Shown here: piece by piece, positions 7,127-16,700 of the stretch | Position numbering within the stretch: position 1 is the stretch's first letter | Layout of the letters: each line of letters opens with the position of its first letter | Assembly: GCF_031393925.1 (NCBI RefSeq) | Contig: NZ_JANMWL010000128.1 | Location: 1 to 28,343 of the forward strand | Origin: Methylibium sp031393925 | GTDB lineage: Bacteria > Pseudomonadota > Gammaproteobacteria > Burkholderiales > Burkholderiaceae_C | Direction of reading: 5' to 3' | DNA: 28,343 nt | Position numbers and translations under genes: made by a program | The notes under the pieces: model-generated | What the model saw: only the letters and a program-made list of their open reading frames with translations | Databases searched by the model: none | What the model was told of the DNA's origin: nothing

Positions 7127-8329
7127 ATGAACCCCGCCTACATCGTCGACGCCATCCGCACCCCCTTCGGCCGCTACGGCGGCGCGCTCGCCAGCGTGCG
7201 TGCCGACGACCTGGGCGCCATTCCGCTCAGGGCCCTGATGGCGCGCCACCCCGGGCTCGACTGGAGCGCCGTCAGCGACATCCTCTACGGCTGCGCCAAC
7301 CAGGCCGGCGAAGACAACCGCAACGTCGCGCGCATGAGTGCGCTGCTCGCCGGCCTGCCGGTCGAACTACCGGGCGCCACCCTCAACCGCCTGTGCGGCT
7401 CGGGCCTGGACGCGCTCGGCAGCGCGGCGCGCGCCATCAAGGCCGGCGAGGCGCAGCTGATGCTGGCCGGCGGCGTGGAAAGCATGAGCCGCGCGCCCTT
7501 CGTGATGCCCAAAGCCGAGAGCGCCTTCGGCCGCGCGAATGCCGTCTACGACACCACCATCGGCTGGCGTTTCGTCAACCGGCTCATGAAGGAGCAGTAC
7601 GGCGTCGACTCCATGCCCGAGACCGCCGAGAACGTGGCGCGCGACTACGGCATCGAGCGTGACGCGCAGGACCGCATGGCGCTGGCCTCGCAACAAAAGG
7701 CGGTGGCGGCGCAGCAGAGCGGCTTCTTCGACGCCGAGCTGACGCCGGTCTCGATTGCGCAGAAGAAGGGCGAGCCCATCGTCGTTGCCAAGGACGAGCA
7801 CCCGCGCGCAACCAGCCTCGAGTCGCTCGCGAACCTAAAGGGCGTGGTCAGGCCCGACGGCACGGTCACGGCGGGCAACGCCAGCGGCGTCAACGACGGC
7901 GCCTGCGCGCTGCTGCTGGCCAGCGAGGTGGCGCTGAAGACGCATGGCCTCACGCCGCGCGCGCGTGTGGTCGGCATGGCGACGGCGGGTGTGGCGCCGC
8001 GCGTGATGGGCATCGGCCCGGCGCCGGCCACGCGCAAGGTGCTGGCGCTCACCGGCCTCGCGCTCGCACAGATGGATGTGATCGAGCTCAACGAGGCCTT
8101 TGCCGCGCAAGGCCTGGCGGTGCTGCGCCAGCTCGGCCTGCAAGACGACGACCCGCGCGTCAACCCCAACGGCGGCGCCATTGCGCTCGGCCACCCGCTC
8201 GGCGCCAGCGGCGCGCGGCTGGCCACCACCGCGGTCAACCAGCTTCACAGGAGCGGCGGGCGCTACGCGCTGTGCACCATGTGCATCGGCGTGGGGCAGG
8301 GCATTGCGGTGGTGCTCGAGCGGGTGTGA
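7127..8329 (+). CDS. pcaF: 3-oxoadipyl-CoA thiolase
   Basis: This 400-residue thiolase cleaves 3-oxoadipyl-CoA with CoA to succinyl-CoA and acetyl-CoA, the last step of the beta-ketoadipate pathway. The acylated cysteine is C90 in NRLCGSGLDA. H356 lies in NPNGGAIALGHPLGASGAR, and the second active-site cysteine C386 lies in CTMCIGVGQG. Length and start (MNPAYIVDAIRTPFGRYGGAL) fit PcaF and its close relative PaaJ. Its place directly behind the PcaC-PcaD fusion favours PcaF. The CoA-transferase PcaIJ and the upstream enzymes PcaB and PcaGH are not in the window. The ribosome site (GAAAGA) is modest. Confidence 0.92.
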   Translation: MNPAYIVDAIRTPFGRYGGALASVRADDLGAIPLRALMARHPGLDWSAVSDILYGCANQAGEDNRNVARMSALLAGLPVELPGATLNRLCGSGLDALGSAARAIKAGEAQLMLAGGVESMSRAPFVMPKAESAFGRANAVYDTTIGWRFVNRLMKEQYGVDSMPETAENVARDYGIERDAQDRMALASQQKAVAAQQSGFFDAELTPVSIAQKKGEPIVVAKDEHPRATSLESLANLKGVVRPDGTVTAGNASGVNDGACALLLASEVALKTHGLTPRARVVGMATAGVAPRVMGIGPAPATRKVLALTGLALAQMDVIELNEAFAAQGLAVLRQLGLQDDDPRVNPNGGAIALGHPLGASGARLATTAVNQLHRSGGRYALCTMCIGVGQGIAVVLERV

Positions 8330-8427
8330 CGGCGCCCCGGGTGCCCGAGGCGGCACCCTCGGCGAGCCCGACGGTACCGGCGCCCAAGGCCGCGGCGTTG
8401 CCGGCGCCTGAGCCTGCCGCGAGCGGC

Positions 8428-8455
8428 GAGCGGCGAGCGCTGAAGCGCGCCGCTC
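8428..8455. terminator. Hairpin between convergent genes
   Basis: GAGCGGCG and CGCCGCTC pair perfectly over 8 bp around a 12-base interior that adds two more pairs. It sits between the ends of pcaF and the isomerase gene, so it may serve both strands. There is no T-run. The left arm is part of a short direct repeat of GAGCGGC. Confidence 0.45.
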
Positions 8456-8498
8456 GTCTGCGCATACCCGGCGTGCAACGACGAGGCGAGCGCGCGGA

Positions 8499-9275
8499 TC
8501 AGGCGTCGCGCCAGCCCAGTCCCTGCGTCGTGCCGGCGCGCGGCCGGTACTCGCAGCCCACCCAGCCGTCGTAGCCGAGCGCGTCGATGAGCGGCAGCAG
8601 ATAGCGGTAGTTCAGCTCGCCCCCACCCGGCTCCTGGCGCTCGGGCACACCGGCGATCTGGAGGTGCCCGACGCCACCGCTCGGGAGGTACTGGCGCAGC
8701 TTCATCGCCACGTCGCCCTCGACGACCTGGCAGTGGTAGAGGTCCATCAGCACCTGCAGGTTGGGCGCACCGACGAGTTGCACGATTTCGTGAGCATGGT
8801 CCTGGCGGTTCAAGAAGTAGCCCGGCATGTCGCGCCCGTTGATCGGCTCGATGAGCACCGTGACGCCGACGCTTGCCGCCTGCGCCGCGGCCCATGCGAG
8901 GCGCTCGACGTAAAGGCCCTGCAGCGCCGCCCGCTCGCCGCCCGAAGGCACGCAGCCGGCCATCACGTGCAGCCGCGGGCAGCGCAGCGCCTGGGCGTAC
9001 GCGAGCGCCTCGTCAACGCTGCGCCGGAACTCGTCCTGGCGGTCCTCGAGGCACGCCATGCCGCGCTCGCCTCTGGCCCAGTCGCCCGCCGGCGCGTTCA
9101 TCAGCACCAGCGGCAAGCCGGCGGCGTCGAGCCGCGCGCGCAGCGCGGCGGCGCCATGTTCATAGGGGAACTGCCATTCGACGGCGGCGAAGCCGTCACG
9201 CGCGGCGGCGCCAGGGCGGTCGAGGAAGGGATGCTCGGTGTAGAGCAGGGAAAGGTTGGCGGCCAGACGGGGCAT
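8499..9275 (-). CDS. Hydroxypyruvate isomerase family protein (Hyi/OtnI)
   Basis: This 258-residue TIM-barrel protein of the xylose-isomerase-like family has the expected metal and catalytic residues: E143 in LIEPINGRDMPGYF, D178 and H181 in LMDLYHCQ, Q206 in HLQIAG, and E242 in GCEYRP. Positions and length match Hyi and OtnI almost exactly. These enzymes interconvert hydroxypyruvate with tartronate semialdehyde, or 2-oxo-tetronate isomers. Which substrate is used here cannot be decided. The frame is open to a TTG at 9290, but ATG 9275 gives the standard start MPRLAANLSLL. It starts 11 bases after the amidase stop on the same strand, so they form an operon. No glyoxylate carboligase or tartronate-semialdehyde reductase is adjacent. 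Confidence 0.85.
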   Translation of the reverse strand: MPRLAANLSLLYTEHPFLDRPGAAARDGFAAVEWQFPYEHGAAALRARLDAAGLPLVLMNAPAGDWARGERGMACLEDRQDEFRRSVDEALAYAQALRCPRLHVMAGCVPSGGERAALQGLYVERLAWAAAQAASVGVTVLIEPINGRDMPGYFLNRQDHAHEIVQLVGAPNLQVLMDLYHCQVVEGDVAMKLRQYLPSGGVGHLQIAGVPERQEPGGGELNYRYLLPLIDALGYDGWVGCEYRPRAGTTQGLGWRDA

Positions 9276-9286
9276 GGACGATGGTT

Positions 9287-10900
9287 TCAAGCCTCGATTT
9301 GCAACGTCGCAGGAAAACTCGGCTCCCGCCAGTGTCGCGAGGCCTGCTCATACGCATGGCCCAGGCTCAGCACCCGCGCGTCGCTCCACGCCGTGCCGAC
9401 GAAGCTCAGTCCCAGTGGCAGCCCGTTGACGTAACCCGCTGGCACGGTGAGATGCGGATAACCGGCCACTGCGGCGGGCGTGGAGAAGCTGGCGCCGTGG
9501 TGGTCGCCGTTGATGGTGTCGGTGAGCCAGGCCGGCCCGCCGGTGGGTGCGACGAGGGCGTCCAGGCGGTGCTTGCGCAGCGCAAGGTCGATGCCTTCGC
9601 GGCGCGACCAGCGCAGGTTGTTGGCCAGCGCGTCGAGGTAGGCGCGGCTTTTCAGGCCGCCCAGTGCCTGAGCGCGCACGAGCAGCTCCTGCGAGAAGTG
9701 AGGCATTTCCCTGAAACGATGCTGCTCGTTGAAGGCGATAACGTCGGCCAGCGTGCGCACGGCCGAGCCCTGGCCGAACTCGGCCAGGTAGGCGTCGAGG
9801 TTGGCCTTGAGTTCGTAGAGCAGCACGGTGAGTTCGCTCTCGGCGTAGCGTTCGGGCGGCGGCAAGGCCACGGGATCGACGAGCACCGCGCCGCGAGCCT
9901 GCAGCAGCTCCAGTGCGCGCTCGTAGATCGGATCGATGCGGTCGTTGCCGCTGAAGGCGCTGCGCACCACGCCCAGGCGCGCACCGCGCAGGGCGTTGGC
10001 GTCGAGCTGCAGCACATAGTTGACATTGCTCGGCGCCTTGCGCGTGGCGGCGTCGCGCGCATCGGGTCCGGCCAGCACACCGAGCAGCAGCGCGGCCTCG
10101 GCAACGCTGCGCGCCATGGGGCCGGGTGTGTCCTGGTTGTGGGCGATGGGCACGACGCCGTCGCGGCTGACGAGGCCGAGCGTGGGCTTGAAGCCAACCA
10201 GGCCGCAGATCGATGCCGGCGAGACGATCGAGCCGTCGGTTTCGGTGCCCACGGCCAGCGGCGCGAGCCCTGCCGCTACCGCCGCGGCCGAGCCGGCGCT
10301 GGAGCCGCTGGTGTTGCGGTCGAGCGCGGAGGGGTTGCGCGTGAGGCCGCCGCGCGCGCTCCAGCCGCTGGTCGATCGGGTGGAGCGAATGTTGGCCCAC
10401 TCGCTGAGGTTGGTCTTGCCCAGGATCACGGCACCGGCTGCGCGCAGGCGCGCGACCAGGTGCGCGTCGCGCGGCGCCTGGGCGCCCATCAGCGCGAGCG
10501 AGCCGGCGGTGGTTTGCATGCGGTCGGCCGTGGCGATGTTGTCCTTGATCAGCACCGGCAGGCCGTGCAGCGGGCCGCGCGGCCCCTTGTCGCGCCGCTC
10601 GACGTCAAGCGCCGCAGCCAGCGGCAGCGCATCGGCGTTGAGTTCGATGATCGAGCGCAGCTGTGGGCCGTTGCGATCAATCGCCTCGATGTTCGCCAGG
10701 CAGGCACGCACCAGGCGCTCGGCGCTGAGCGTGCCGTTGGCCATCTGCGCTTGCAACTCGCTGGCCGAGGCGTAGGCGAGCGCCTCGTCTTCGGTGGCGG
10801 CGGCGGCGGCGGGGACAGCAGTGGCGCCGATGACCGCGCTGCTTTCTGCCGGCATGGCCAAACCTCCGGCAAGGCTATGGACGAACTGGCGACGTTGCAT
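9287..10900 (-). CDS. Amidase-signature hydrolase with Tat-like signal
   Basis: This 537-residue amidase-signature protein has the Ser-Ser-Lys triad. K119 lies in PVLIKDNIAT, the cis-serine is about S200 in TSGSSAGSAAA, and the nucleophile is S224 in GTETDGSIVSPAS. Such enzymes hydrolyse amides, and sometimes esters or carbamates; the substrate is unknown. From ATG 10900 the protein begins MQRRQFVHSLAGG followed by an alanine-rich hydrophobic stretch, which resembles a twin-arginine signal peptide. A further in-frame ATG at 10951 would put 17 residues ahead of the twin arginines, so 10900 is preferred. An exported amidase upstream of a cytosolic Hyi-type isomerase suggests a scavenging route, but the link is inference from the operon only. 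Confidence 0.88.
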   Translation of the reverse strand: MQRRQFVHSLAGGLAMPAESSAVIGATAVPAAAAATEDEALAYASASELQAQMANGTLSAERLVRACLANIEAIDRNGPQLRSIIELNADALPLAAALDVERRDKGPRGPLHGLPVLIKDNIATADRMQTTAGSLALMGAQAPRDAHLVARLRAAGAVILGKTNLSEWANIRSTRSTSGWSARGGLTRNPSALDRNTSGSSAGSAAAVAAGLAPLAVGTETDGSIVSPASICGLVGFKPTLGLVSRDGVVPIAHNQDTPGPMARSVAEAALLLGVLAGPDARDAATRKAPSNVNYVLQLDANALRGARLGVVRSAFSGNDRIDPIYERALELLQARGAVLVDPVALPPPERYAESELTVLLYELKANLDAYLAEFGQGSAVRTLADVIAFNEQHRFREMPHFSQELLVRAQALGGLKSRAYLDALANNLRWSRREGIDLALRKHRLDALVAPTGGPAWLTDTINGDHHGASFSTPAAVAGYPHLTVPAGYVNGLPLGLSFVGTAWSDARVLSLGHAYEQASRHWREPSFPATLQIEA

Positions 10901-11324
10901 GGGTTGGCGGCGCGGGTGACGGTGAGTCGCGATGCTAGCCCACCGACTCATTGAAATGCGTGCCGAGGGACGTGCGCGACGGGATGCGGTGCGCGGCGCG
11001 AAGCACCGTCATGCCCATCGGCATCGCGAGCCTTCGAAACGCGGCAGCGTGCCACCTCGCGCGGACAGCGGCGCGCCGATTTCAGTGCTTCGCGGGACTG
11101 TCCCAACGTCGTCGCCGGCAGCGCCGCGCCGCGCAAGGCGCTCTGTCCAGACGTCCTGACGACACGGCGCAACAATCGCGGCTTTGGCATTGAAGTTGCG
11201 CGGAAAGCGTGACGGATTTAACACCCTTGGTTCCAGGCGGCTGGTCAGGATGAGAAATCCGTCTCACTTGCAAGAGCCTGACGGTGCGCTTTTCAACACA
11301 AAACACACCAGCGAAAGGCAATCC
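10901..11324. other. Divergent intergenic region between amidase and undA
   Basis: No gene is supported in this stretch. A frame continuous with undA runs back to 11184, but it has no ribosome site there. The region should hold promoters for both directions. The part nearest undA contains the inverted repeat at 11211-11263. A TTGCGC (11196) and TAACAC (11219) pair with 17-base spacing is too weak to call a promoter. Confidence 0.45.
11211..11263 (+). promoter_or_regulatory. Structured leader or paired operator upstream of undA
   Basis: GACGGATTT (11211-11219) and AAATCCGTC (11255-11263) are perfect 9-bp inverted arms, extendable to GTGA/TCAC with one bulge. Inside lies a second hairpin, CCAG-GCGG-CTGG (11233-11244), itself flanked by CCT and AGG that can pair. 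The element ends about 60 bases before the undA ATG. It reads like a folded 5' leader; two half-sites bound by a regulator is the alternative. It does not match a riboswitch class I recognise. Confidence 0.45.
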
Positions 11325-12128
11325 ATGAGCGACGCATTCGTTCGACAAGGTGAATTGACCGACATCCAAAGCTATCCGGCCTGGGCGCAAGACATGGTCG
11401 AGAGCTGCACCGAAGTGCGCACACGCGTCGCGGCGCACCCGCTGTTCCACAAGATGCGTGATGGCGAACTCGACGCCAGCCAGCTCAGCACCTTCCTGGT
11501 CGGCGTGTGGCCGGTGATCGAGCAGTTTCCGCAGTACATGGCGCAAAGCCTGCTCAAGGTTCAGTACGGGCGCTCGCGTGGCCACGACGAGGCGCGGCGC
11601 TACCTGATCCGCAACATTCGCGTCGAGCAGAACCACGCCGACCACTGGCTGCAGTGGGCGCTCGCCAGCGGCGTGAGCCGAGACGACTTGCTGCACGGCG
11701 AAGTGCCGCCCGAAACCCATGCGCTCAGCCACTGGTGCTGGCACACCTGCGAGCGCGACTCGCTGGCCGCCGGCATGGCCGCCACCAACTACGCGATCGA
11801 AGGCGTGACCGGCGACTGGTCGGCATTGGTGTGCGCCTCCGACGTCTACGAGAACGGCTTTGCCACCGACGTGCGCGCCAAGGCGATGAAGTGGCTGAAG
11901 CTGCACGCCAAGTACGACGACACCCACCCGTGGGAAGCGCTCGAGATCATCTGCGCGGTGATGGGCAGCAACCCCACGCAGCGCGGCGTGGCGCTGATCC
12001 GCTCGCGCGTGGTGACGAGCTACGAGTACATGCGCCTCACGCTCGACCACTGCCTCGAGGCCGAGCAAGTGGTGTCGCGCCCGATGCCACTGGTCGAGCT
12101 CGTGTACGAGGAACGCAAGCGGGCCTGA
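11325..12128 (+). CDS. undA: UndA-like non-heme iron oxidase (1-alkene-forming fatty acid decarboxylase)
   Basis: This 267-residue protein of the heme-oxygenase-like diiron oxidase fold closely resembles Pseudomonas UndA, which converts lauric acid to 1-undecene and CO2. Shared blocks, recalled from memory, include a YPAW near residue 17, NIRVEQNHADHW, HALSHWCWHT, ATNYAIEG with GDWSALVC, and KYDDTHPWEALEII. Likely metal ligands are E66, E101, H104, E159, H194, D198 and H201, with the HxxxDxxH pattern of the superfamily. The numbering of E101, H104 and H194 equals what I recall for UndA. ATG 11325 has AAAGG six bases upstream. Such proteins are often misannotated as TenA or PqqC-like. The gene stands alone, with no fatty-acid genes beside it. 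Confidence 0.82.
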   Translation: MSDAFVRQGELTDIQSYPAWAQDMVESCTEVRTRVAAHPLFHKMRDGELDASQLSTFLVGVWPVIEQFPQYMAQSLLKVQYGRSRGHDEARRYLIRNIRVEQNHADHWLQWALASGVSRDDLLHGEVPPETHALSHWCWHTCERDSLAAGMAATNYAIEGVTGDWSALVCASDVYENGFATDVRAKAMKWLKLHAKYDDTHPWEALEIICAVMGSNPTQRGVALIRSRVVTSYEYMRLTLDHCLEAEQVVSRPMPLVELVYEERKRA

Positions 12129-12148
12129 GGGAGAAGAAGCCCCCAACA

Positions 12149-12230
12149 CTCTCCGGCTTGCGGGAGAGAGGGGGCAAGACGATGCGAGCGCTGGTTTGGC
12201 CGGCTCCCTCTACCGCGCTGCGGGAGAGGG
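12149..12230. repeat. Pair of REP-like palindromes between convergent genes
   Basis: Two hairpins of the CCCTCTCCCGC...GCGGGAGAGGG type lie between the ends of undA and the outer-membrane channel gene. The first is CTCTCC at 12149-12154 with GGAGAG at 12163-12168. The second is CCCTCT at 12206-12211 with AGAGGG at 12225-12230, extended inward by CCGC/GCGG. The flanking CGGGGTGTGAGGG also belongs to this pattern, which is widespread between genes in proteobacteria. They may act as a two-way transcription terminator. Confidence 0.65.
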
Positions 12231-12249
12231 GTCGGGGTGTGAGGGTGGC

Positions 12250-13749
12250 TCAGCGCGCGCTGCTCAGCGTCGCGCTGGCCTGCGTCGGCGCGGCCCAGCC
12301 GCCGCCGAGCGCACGGTAGACCACCACCAGCGCGGTGGCAGTCCCGATCTGCGCCTGCACCAGCTGGTCGCGGTTGACGAGAGCCTCGCGTTCCGCGTCC
12401 AGCACGATGAGGAAATCGGTGACCCCGGCTTCGAAGCGCAGCCGTGCCAGCCGCACCGCTTCCTCGGCGCTGCGCGCGGCGGCGTCCAGTCGCTCGGCGC
12501 GCTGTGCGCTGCGGTTGAAGCCGCTGAACGCGCCTTCGGTTTCCTCCAGCGCGATCGCTACGGTTTGCTCGTAGCGCGCCAGGCTCTGCTGCGCGCGCGC
12601 TTCGCTGGCGTCGACGCGGGCGCGCAGCCGGCCGGAGTCGAACGGCGTCCAGGTCAACCCGACGCCGAGCGAGTACAGCGTCGACTCGCCCTTTCCGAGA
12701 TCGCCCAGGACGGCGGCATTGAGGCCCAACAAGCCGCTCAGCGAAATGCGCGGAAAAAGATCGGCCTTGGCCACGCCGATGTTGGCGGTGGCCGCCGCGA
12801 GCTGGCGCTCGGCGGCCAGTACATCGGGGCGGCGCTGCAGCCATTGCGTCGGCGTGCCGATCGGCAAGCTGGCCAGGTCGGTCACGGGCAGGCCGGGCAG
12901 CGGGGCCGGCGACGCCAGCTCGGCGAGCAGCGCGCGCGGCGCCTCTGCGGTAAGCGTGGCAAGACGCAAGGCCGCGCGTTCGATCGCCGTCTGCAGCGCC
13001 GGCAGCGCCGCTTCGGTGCTGGCCACCAGGGTGGTGGCGCGCGCCACGTCGAGTTGCGTGCCGCGGCCGGCGTCCAGGCGTGCCTGGACGATGCGCAAGG
13101 CCTCGCGCTGGTTCACCAGCGCGGCCTCGGTCACCTGGGCTCGCTGCTGCAGCCCGCGTAACTCCAGGTAGTTGCGTGCCACCTCGGCCGCCACGGCGGT
13201 GTGCGCCGCGCCCAGGCCGGCCTCGCTCGCGCCGACCAGCGCCGCGGCCGATTCGCTGGCACGCCGGTAGCGGCCGAAGAAGTCGAGTTCCCAGTTGGCG
13301 ATGAAGCTCGCGTCGTAGACCGTGCCGGTGCGCTCGCTGCGCGTGGCGCCGGGCTGCTGGGTACTGGGCCGCACCGAGCGCGTGATGCCGCTGTCGATGC
13401 CGGCGCCGGGCAGCGCGTTCGCGCCGGCCTCGACCAGGCTGGCGCGCGCCTCCTGCAGCCGCGCCTGGGCGATGCGCACATCGCCGTTGGCGAAAAGCGC
13501 GCGCTCGATGAGCGCCGTGAGCGCCGCGTCGTTGAAGCCGCGCCAGAAGCTGGCGATGTCGGGTGAGGCCACCTGCGCATCGGTGGCGCTGGCGCCGGCA
13601 TTGATGAAGCCGGTATCGAGCGCGCTGGCAGGACGTTCGTAGTTCGGGCCGACCGCGCAGGCGGCCAGGGCCAGCGCGGACAGCGCAACGAGCGCGCCGC
13701 GCCCGGTGTTCGCGGTGAACGAATGTTTCTGGTGCTGCCGCTCACGCAT
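12250..13749 (-). CDS. RND efflux outer-membrane channel lipoprotein (NodT/OprM type)
   Basis: This 499-residue TolC-like lipoprotein has a signal peptide ending in LALAAC, so C31 would be lipidated, followed by the typical AVGPNYERP. Two internally similar OEP halves follow, rich in alanine-containing coiled helices, with the family block WLQRRPDVLAAERQLAAATANIGVAKADLFPRI-type sequence at the middle. It forms the trimeric exit duct for the pump. ATG 13749 lies eight bases inside the end of the pump gene and has AGGAG six bases upstream; the frame is open to 13851, but that start makes no sense for a lipoprotein. It is the last gene of the adaptor-pump-channel operon, as in MexEF-OprN and BpeEF-OprC. 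Confidence 0.92.
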   Translation of the reverse strand: MRERQHQKHSFTANTGRGALVALSALALAACAVGPNYERPASALDTGFINAGASATDAQVASPDIASFWRGFNDAALTALIERALFANGDVRIAQARLQEARASLVEAGANALPGAGIDSGITRSVRPSTQQPGATRSERTGTVYDASFIANWELDFFGRYRRASESAAALVGASEAGLGAAHTAVAAEVARNYLELRGLQQRAQVTEAALVNQREALRIVQARLDAGRGTQLDVARATTLVASTEAALPALQTAIERAALRLATLTAEAPRALLAELASPAPLPGLPVTDLASLPIGTPTQWLQRRPDVLAAERQLAAATANIGVAKADLFPRISLSGLLGLNAAVLGDLGKGESTLYSLGVGLTWTPFDSGRLRARVDASEARAQQSLARYEQTVAIALEETEGAFSGFNRSAQRAERLDAAARSAEEAVRLARLRFEAGVTDFLIVLDAEREALVNRDQLVQAQIGTATALVVVYRALGGGWAAPTQASATLSSAR

Positions 13750-16700
13750 CGCCGTCTCCTTCGGACTGTTTGCGCGGCGCCTGCGCGAGCATGCCGCCGC
13801 CCGGCTGCGCAGCCTCGCGGCGGCGTGCTCCGCGGCTGCGCAGCAGCACATAGAAGACCGGCGTGAGAAAGATGCCGAACAAGGTCACGCCCACCATGCC
13901 GGAGAACACTGCAATGCCCATCGCGCGGCGCATCTCGCTGCCCGCGCCGCTGCCCAGGATGAGCGGCACGACGCCGGCGCAAAACGCGATCGAGGTCATC
14001 AGGATGGGTCGCAGGCGCATGCGGCAGGCGTGGATGACGGCGTCACGCAGGCGCTCGCCGCGCTCTTCGAGGTCCTTGGCAAACTCGACGATCAGGATCG
14101 CGTTCTTGCACGCCAGGCCCACCAGCACCACCAGCGCCACCTGGGTGAAGATGTTCAGGTCGCCCGGCTGCAGGAACGGCGCAAAGCGCGACAGCCACAC
14201 GCCGAACAGCGCCGCCAGGATGCACATCGGCACGATCATCACGATGGCCATCGGCAGGCTCCAGCTCTCGTATTGCGCGGCCAGCACCAGCACCACCAGC
14301 AGCACCGAGATCAGCAGCGCGGCCGCGAGGGTCGGCAACTGGATCTGCGTGCCGGGCAGGGTGAGGTTGCGCGTGAGGCGGTCCTGGTAGCTCAGCTCGG
14401 TCCATTCGTAGCTCATGCCGCGCGGCAGCGCCTGTTTGAGCAGGCCTTCGATTTCGCCCTCGGCCTGTCCGGAAGAGAAGCCCGGCTTGGCTGCGCCGTT
14501 GACGTCGGCGGCCGGGTAGCCGTTGTAGCGCGTCACGCGCGTCGGGCCGAAGGTCGGCTCGACCGTCATCAGCGCGCCCAGCGGCACCATCTCGCCGGCC
14601 GCGTTGCGCGTCTTCAGCGCGGTGATGGACTGGGCGTCGGCGCGAAAGGGTGCGTCGGCCTGCACGATCACTTGGTAGGTCTTGCCGAACTTGGTGAAGT
14701 CGTTGACGTAGAGCGAGCCGAGGTTGACCTGCATGGTGTCGTAGATGTCGGCCAGGTTCACGCCCATCTGCTTGGCGCGCGTGCGGTCGACGTTGGCATA
14801 GAGCTGCGGCACGTTGATGTCGTAGGTTGAGAACGGCGTGCCGATGGCCGACTGCGGGTTGCCGTAGATGCCTCCGAGCGCGCCCCACACCGCGCCGTAG
14901 AGCGCCTGTTCGCCCAGACCGCTGCGGTCCTGCACCTGCAGCTTGAAGCCGCCCGCGTTGCCCAGGCCGTCGACGCCCGGCGGCGGCACGACGAACATGC
15001 GCGCGCCCTGGATTTGCTGGATGGCGCCGTTGACCTGGCCGAGGATCGCGTCCTTGGACAGCTGCGGCGTGGTGCGCTCCTCGAAGGCAGCGAGCGTAAA
15101 GAACACGATGCCCTCGTTGGGCGAGGCCGAGAAACCGGCGATCGACAACCCCGGGAAGGCCACCGACTCGGCGATGCCCGGCACCTTCAGCGCGATGTCG
15201 CTCATCCGGCGGATCACCGCGTCGGTGCGATCGAGCGAGGCGCCGGCCGGCAGTTGCGCAATGCCGATCAAATACTGCTTGTCGGGCGCGGGCACGAAGC
15301 CGGCCGGGATGCGCGTGAACAGCAAGGCCGTGAGTCCGAGCAGCACGACGTAGACCAGCATCGCGGCCGACCTGCGCTTGACGATGCCGGTCACGCCGCG
15401 GCCATAGGCTTGGCTCGAGCGTGCGAAGAAGCGGTTGAACCAGCGGAAGAAGCCGCCGAACACGGCGTCCATGCCGCGCGTGAGCCAATCCTTGGGCGCG
15501 TCGTGCGGGCGCAGCAGGATGGCGCTCAGCGCCGGTGAGAGCGTGAGCGAGTTGAACGCCGAGATCACCGTCGAGATCGCGATCGTCACCGCGAACTGCT
15601 TGTAGAACTGGCCGGTCAGGCCGGGCACGAAGGCCAGCGGCACGAACACCGCGCACAGCACCAGTGCGATGGCGATGATCGGGCCCGACACCTCGCGCAT
15701 CGCCTTGATGGTGGCCTCGCGCGGCGCCAGGCCGCTCTCGATGTTGCGCTCGACGTTCTCGACCACCACGATGGCGTCGTCGACCACGATGCCGATCGCC
15801 AGCACCAGGCCGAACAGCGTGAGCGTGTTGATCGAATAGCCCAGCAACAGCAGGAAGGCGAAGGTGCCGACGATCGACACCGGCACCGCCAGCAGCGGGA
15901 TGATGGAGGCGCGCCAGGTCTGCAAGAAGATGATGACCACCAGCACCACCAGCCCCACGGCTTCGAGCAAGGTGATCACCACCTTTTCGATCGAGGTCTG
16001 CACGAAACGCGTCGGGTCGTAGACGATGGCGTAGTCCATGCCCTGCGGGAAGGCGGGCTTGAGCCGCTCCATCGCCGCGCGCACCTTGTTCGAGAGTGCC
16101 AGCGCGTTGGAGCCCGGCGCCTGGAACACCGCGATCGCCGCCGCTTCCTTGTTGTTGAGCAGGCTGCGCAGCGAGTAGGTGTTGCCCGAGAGCTCGACGC
16201 GGCCGAGGTCGCGCACGCGGATCATGCCGCCGGTGGCGGGGTCGCTGCGCACGATGATGTCGGCGAACTCCTCCTCGTTGGCCAGGCGCCCCTGGGTGTT
16301 GACCGAGAGCTGGAATTCGACGCCCTTGGGCGCGGGCGGCGCTCCCACCGTGCCGGCCGCGACCTGCGCGTTCTGCTCGCGGATGGCGGCAACGACCTCG
16401 CCGCTGGTGATGCCGCGCGAAGCCAGCTTGCCCGGGTCGAGCCAGATGCGCATGGCGTAGTCGCCGGCACCGAACAGCAGCACCGTTCCCATGCCGGGAA
16501 TGCGCAGCAGTTCGTCGCGAATGTTGAGCTGGCCGTAGTTGCGCAGGTAGAGCGCGTCGCGGCTGTTGTCGGGGCTGACGAGGTGCACCACCATCGTCAG
16601 GTTGGGGCTCGACTTCTCGGTCGTGACGCCGATCTGCCGCACGATGTCGGGCAGGCGCGGTAGCGCCCGGTTGATGCGGTTTTGCACCGCGGTCTCGGCC

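Noticed and set aside
8873..10954. 693-codon plus-strand frame opposite the amidase
   Set aside because: It mirrors the amidase gene and part of its neighbour and is low-complexity Arg/Ala/Gly. The minus-strand reading has a full catalytic triad.
11184..11324. Upstream extension of undA by 47 codons
   Set aside because: It is unlike the family and covers the inverted-repeat leader. The ATG at 11325 has a proper ribosome site and matches the UndA length.
12020..12844. 274-codon frame overlapping undA and the channel gene with a PHTPTPLPQRGRG segment
   Set aside because: That peptide is the usual false translation of the CCCTCTCCCGC-type intergenic palindromes.
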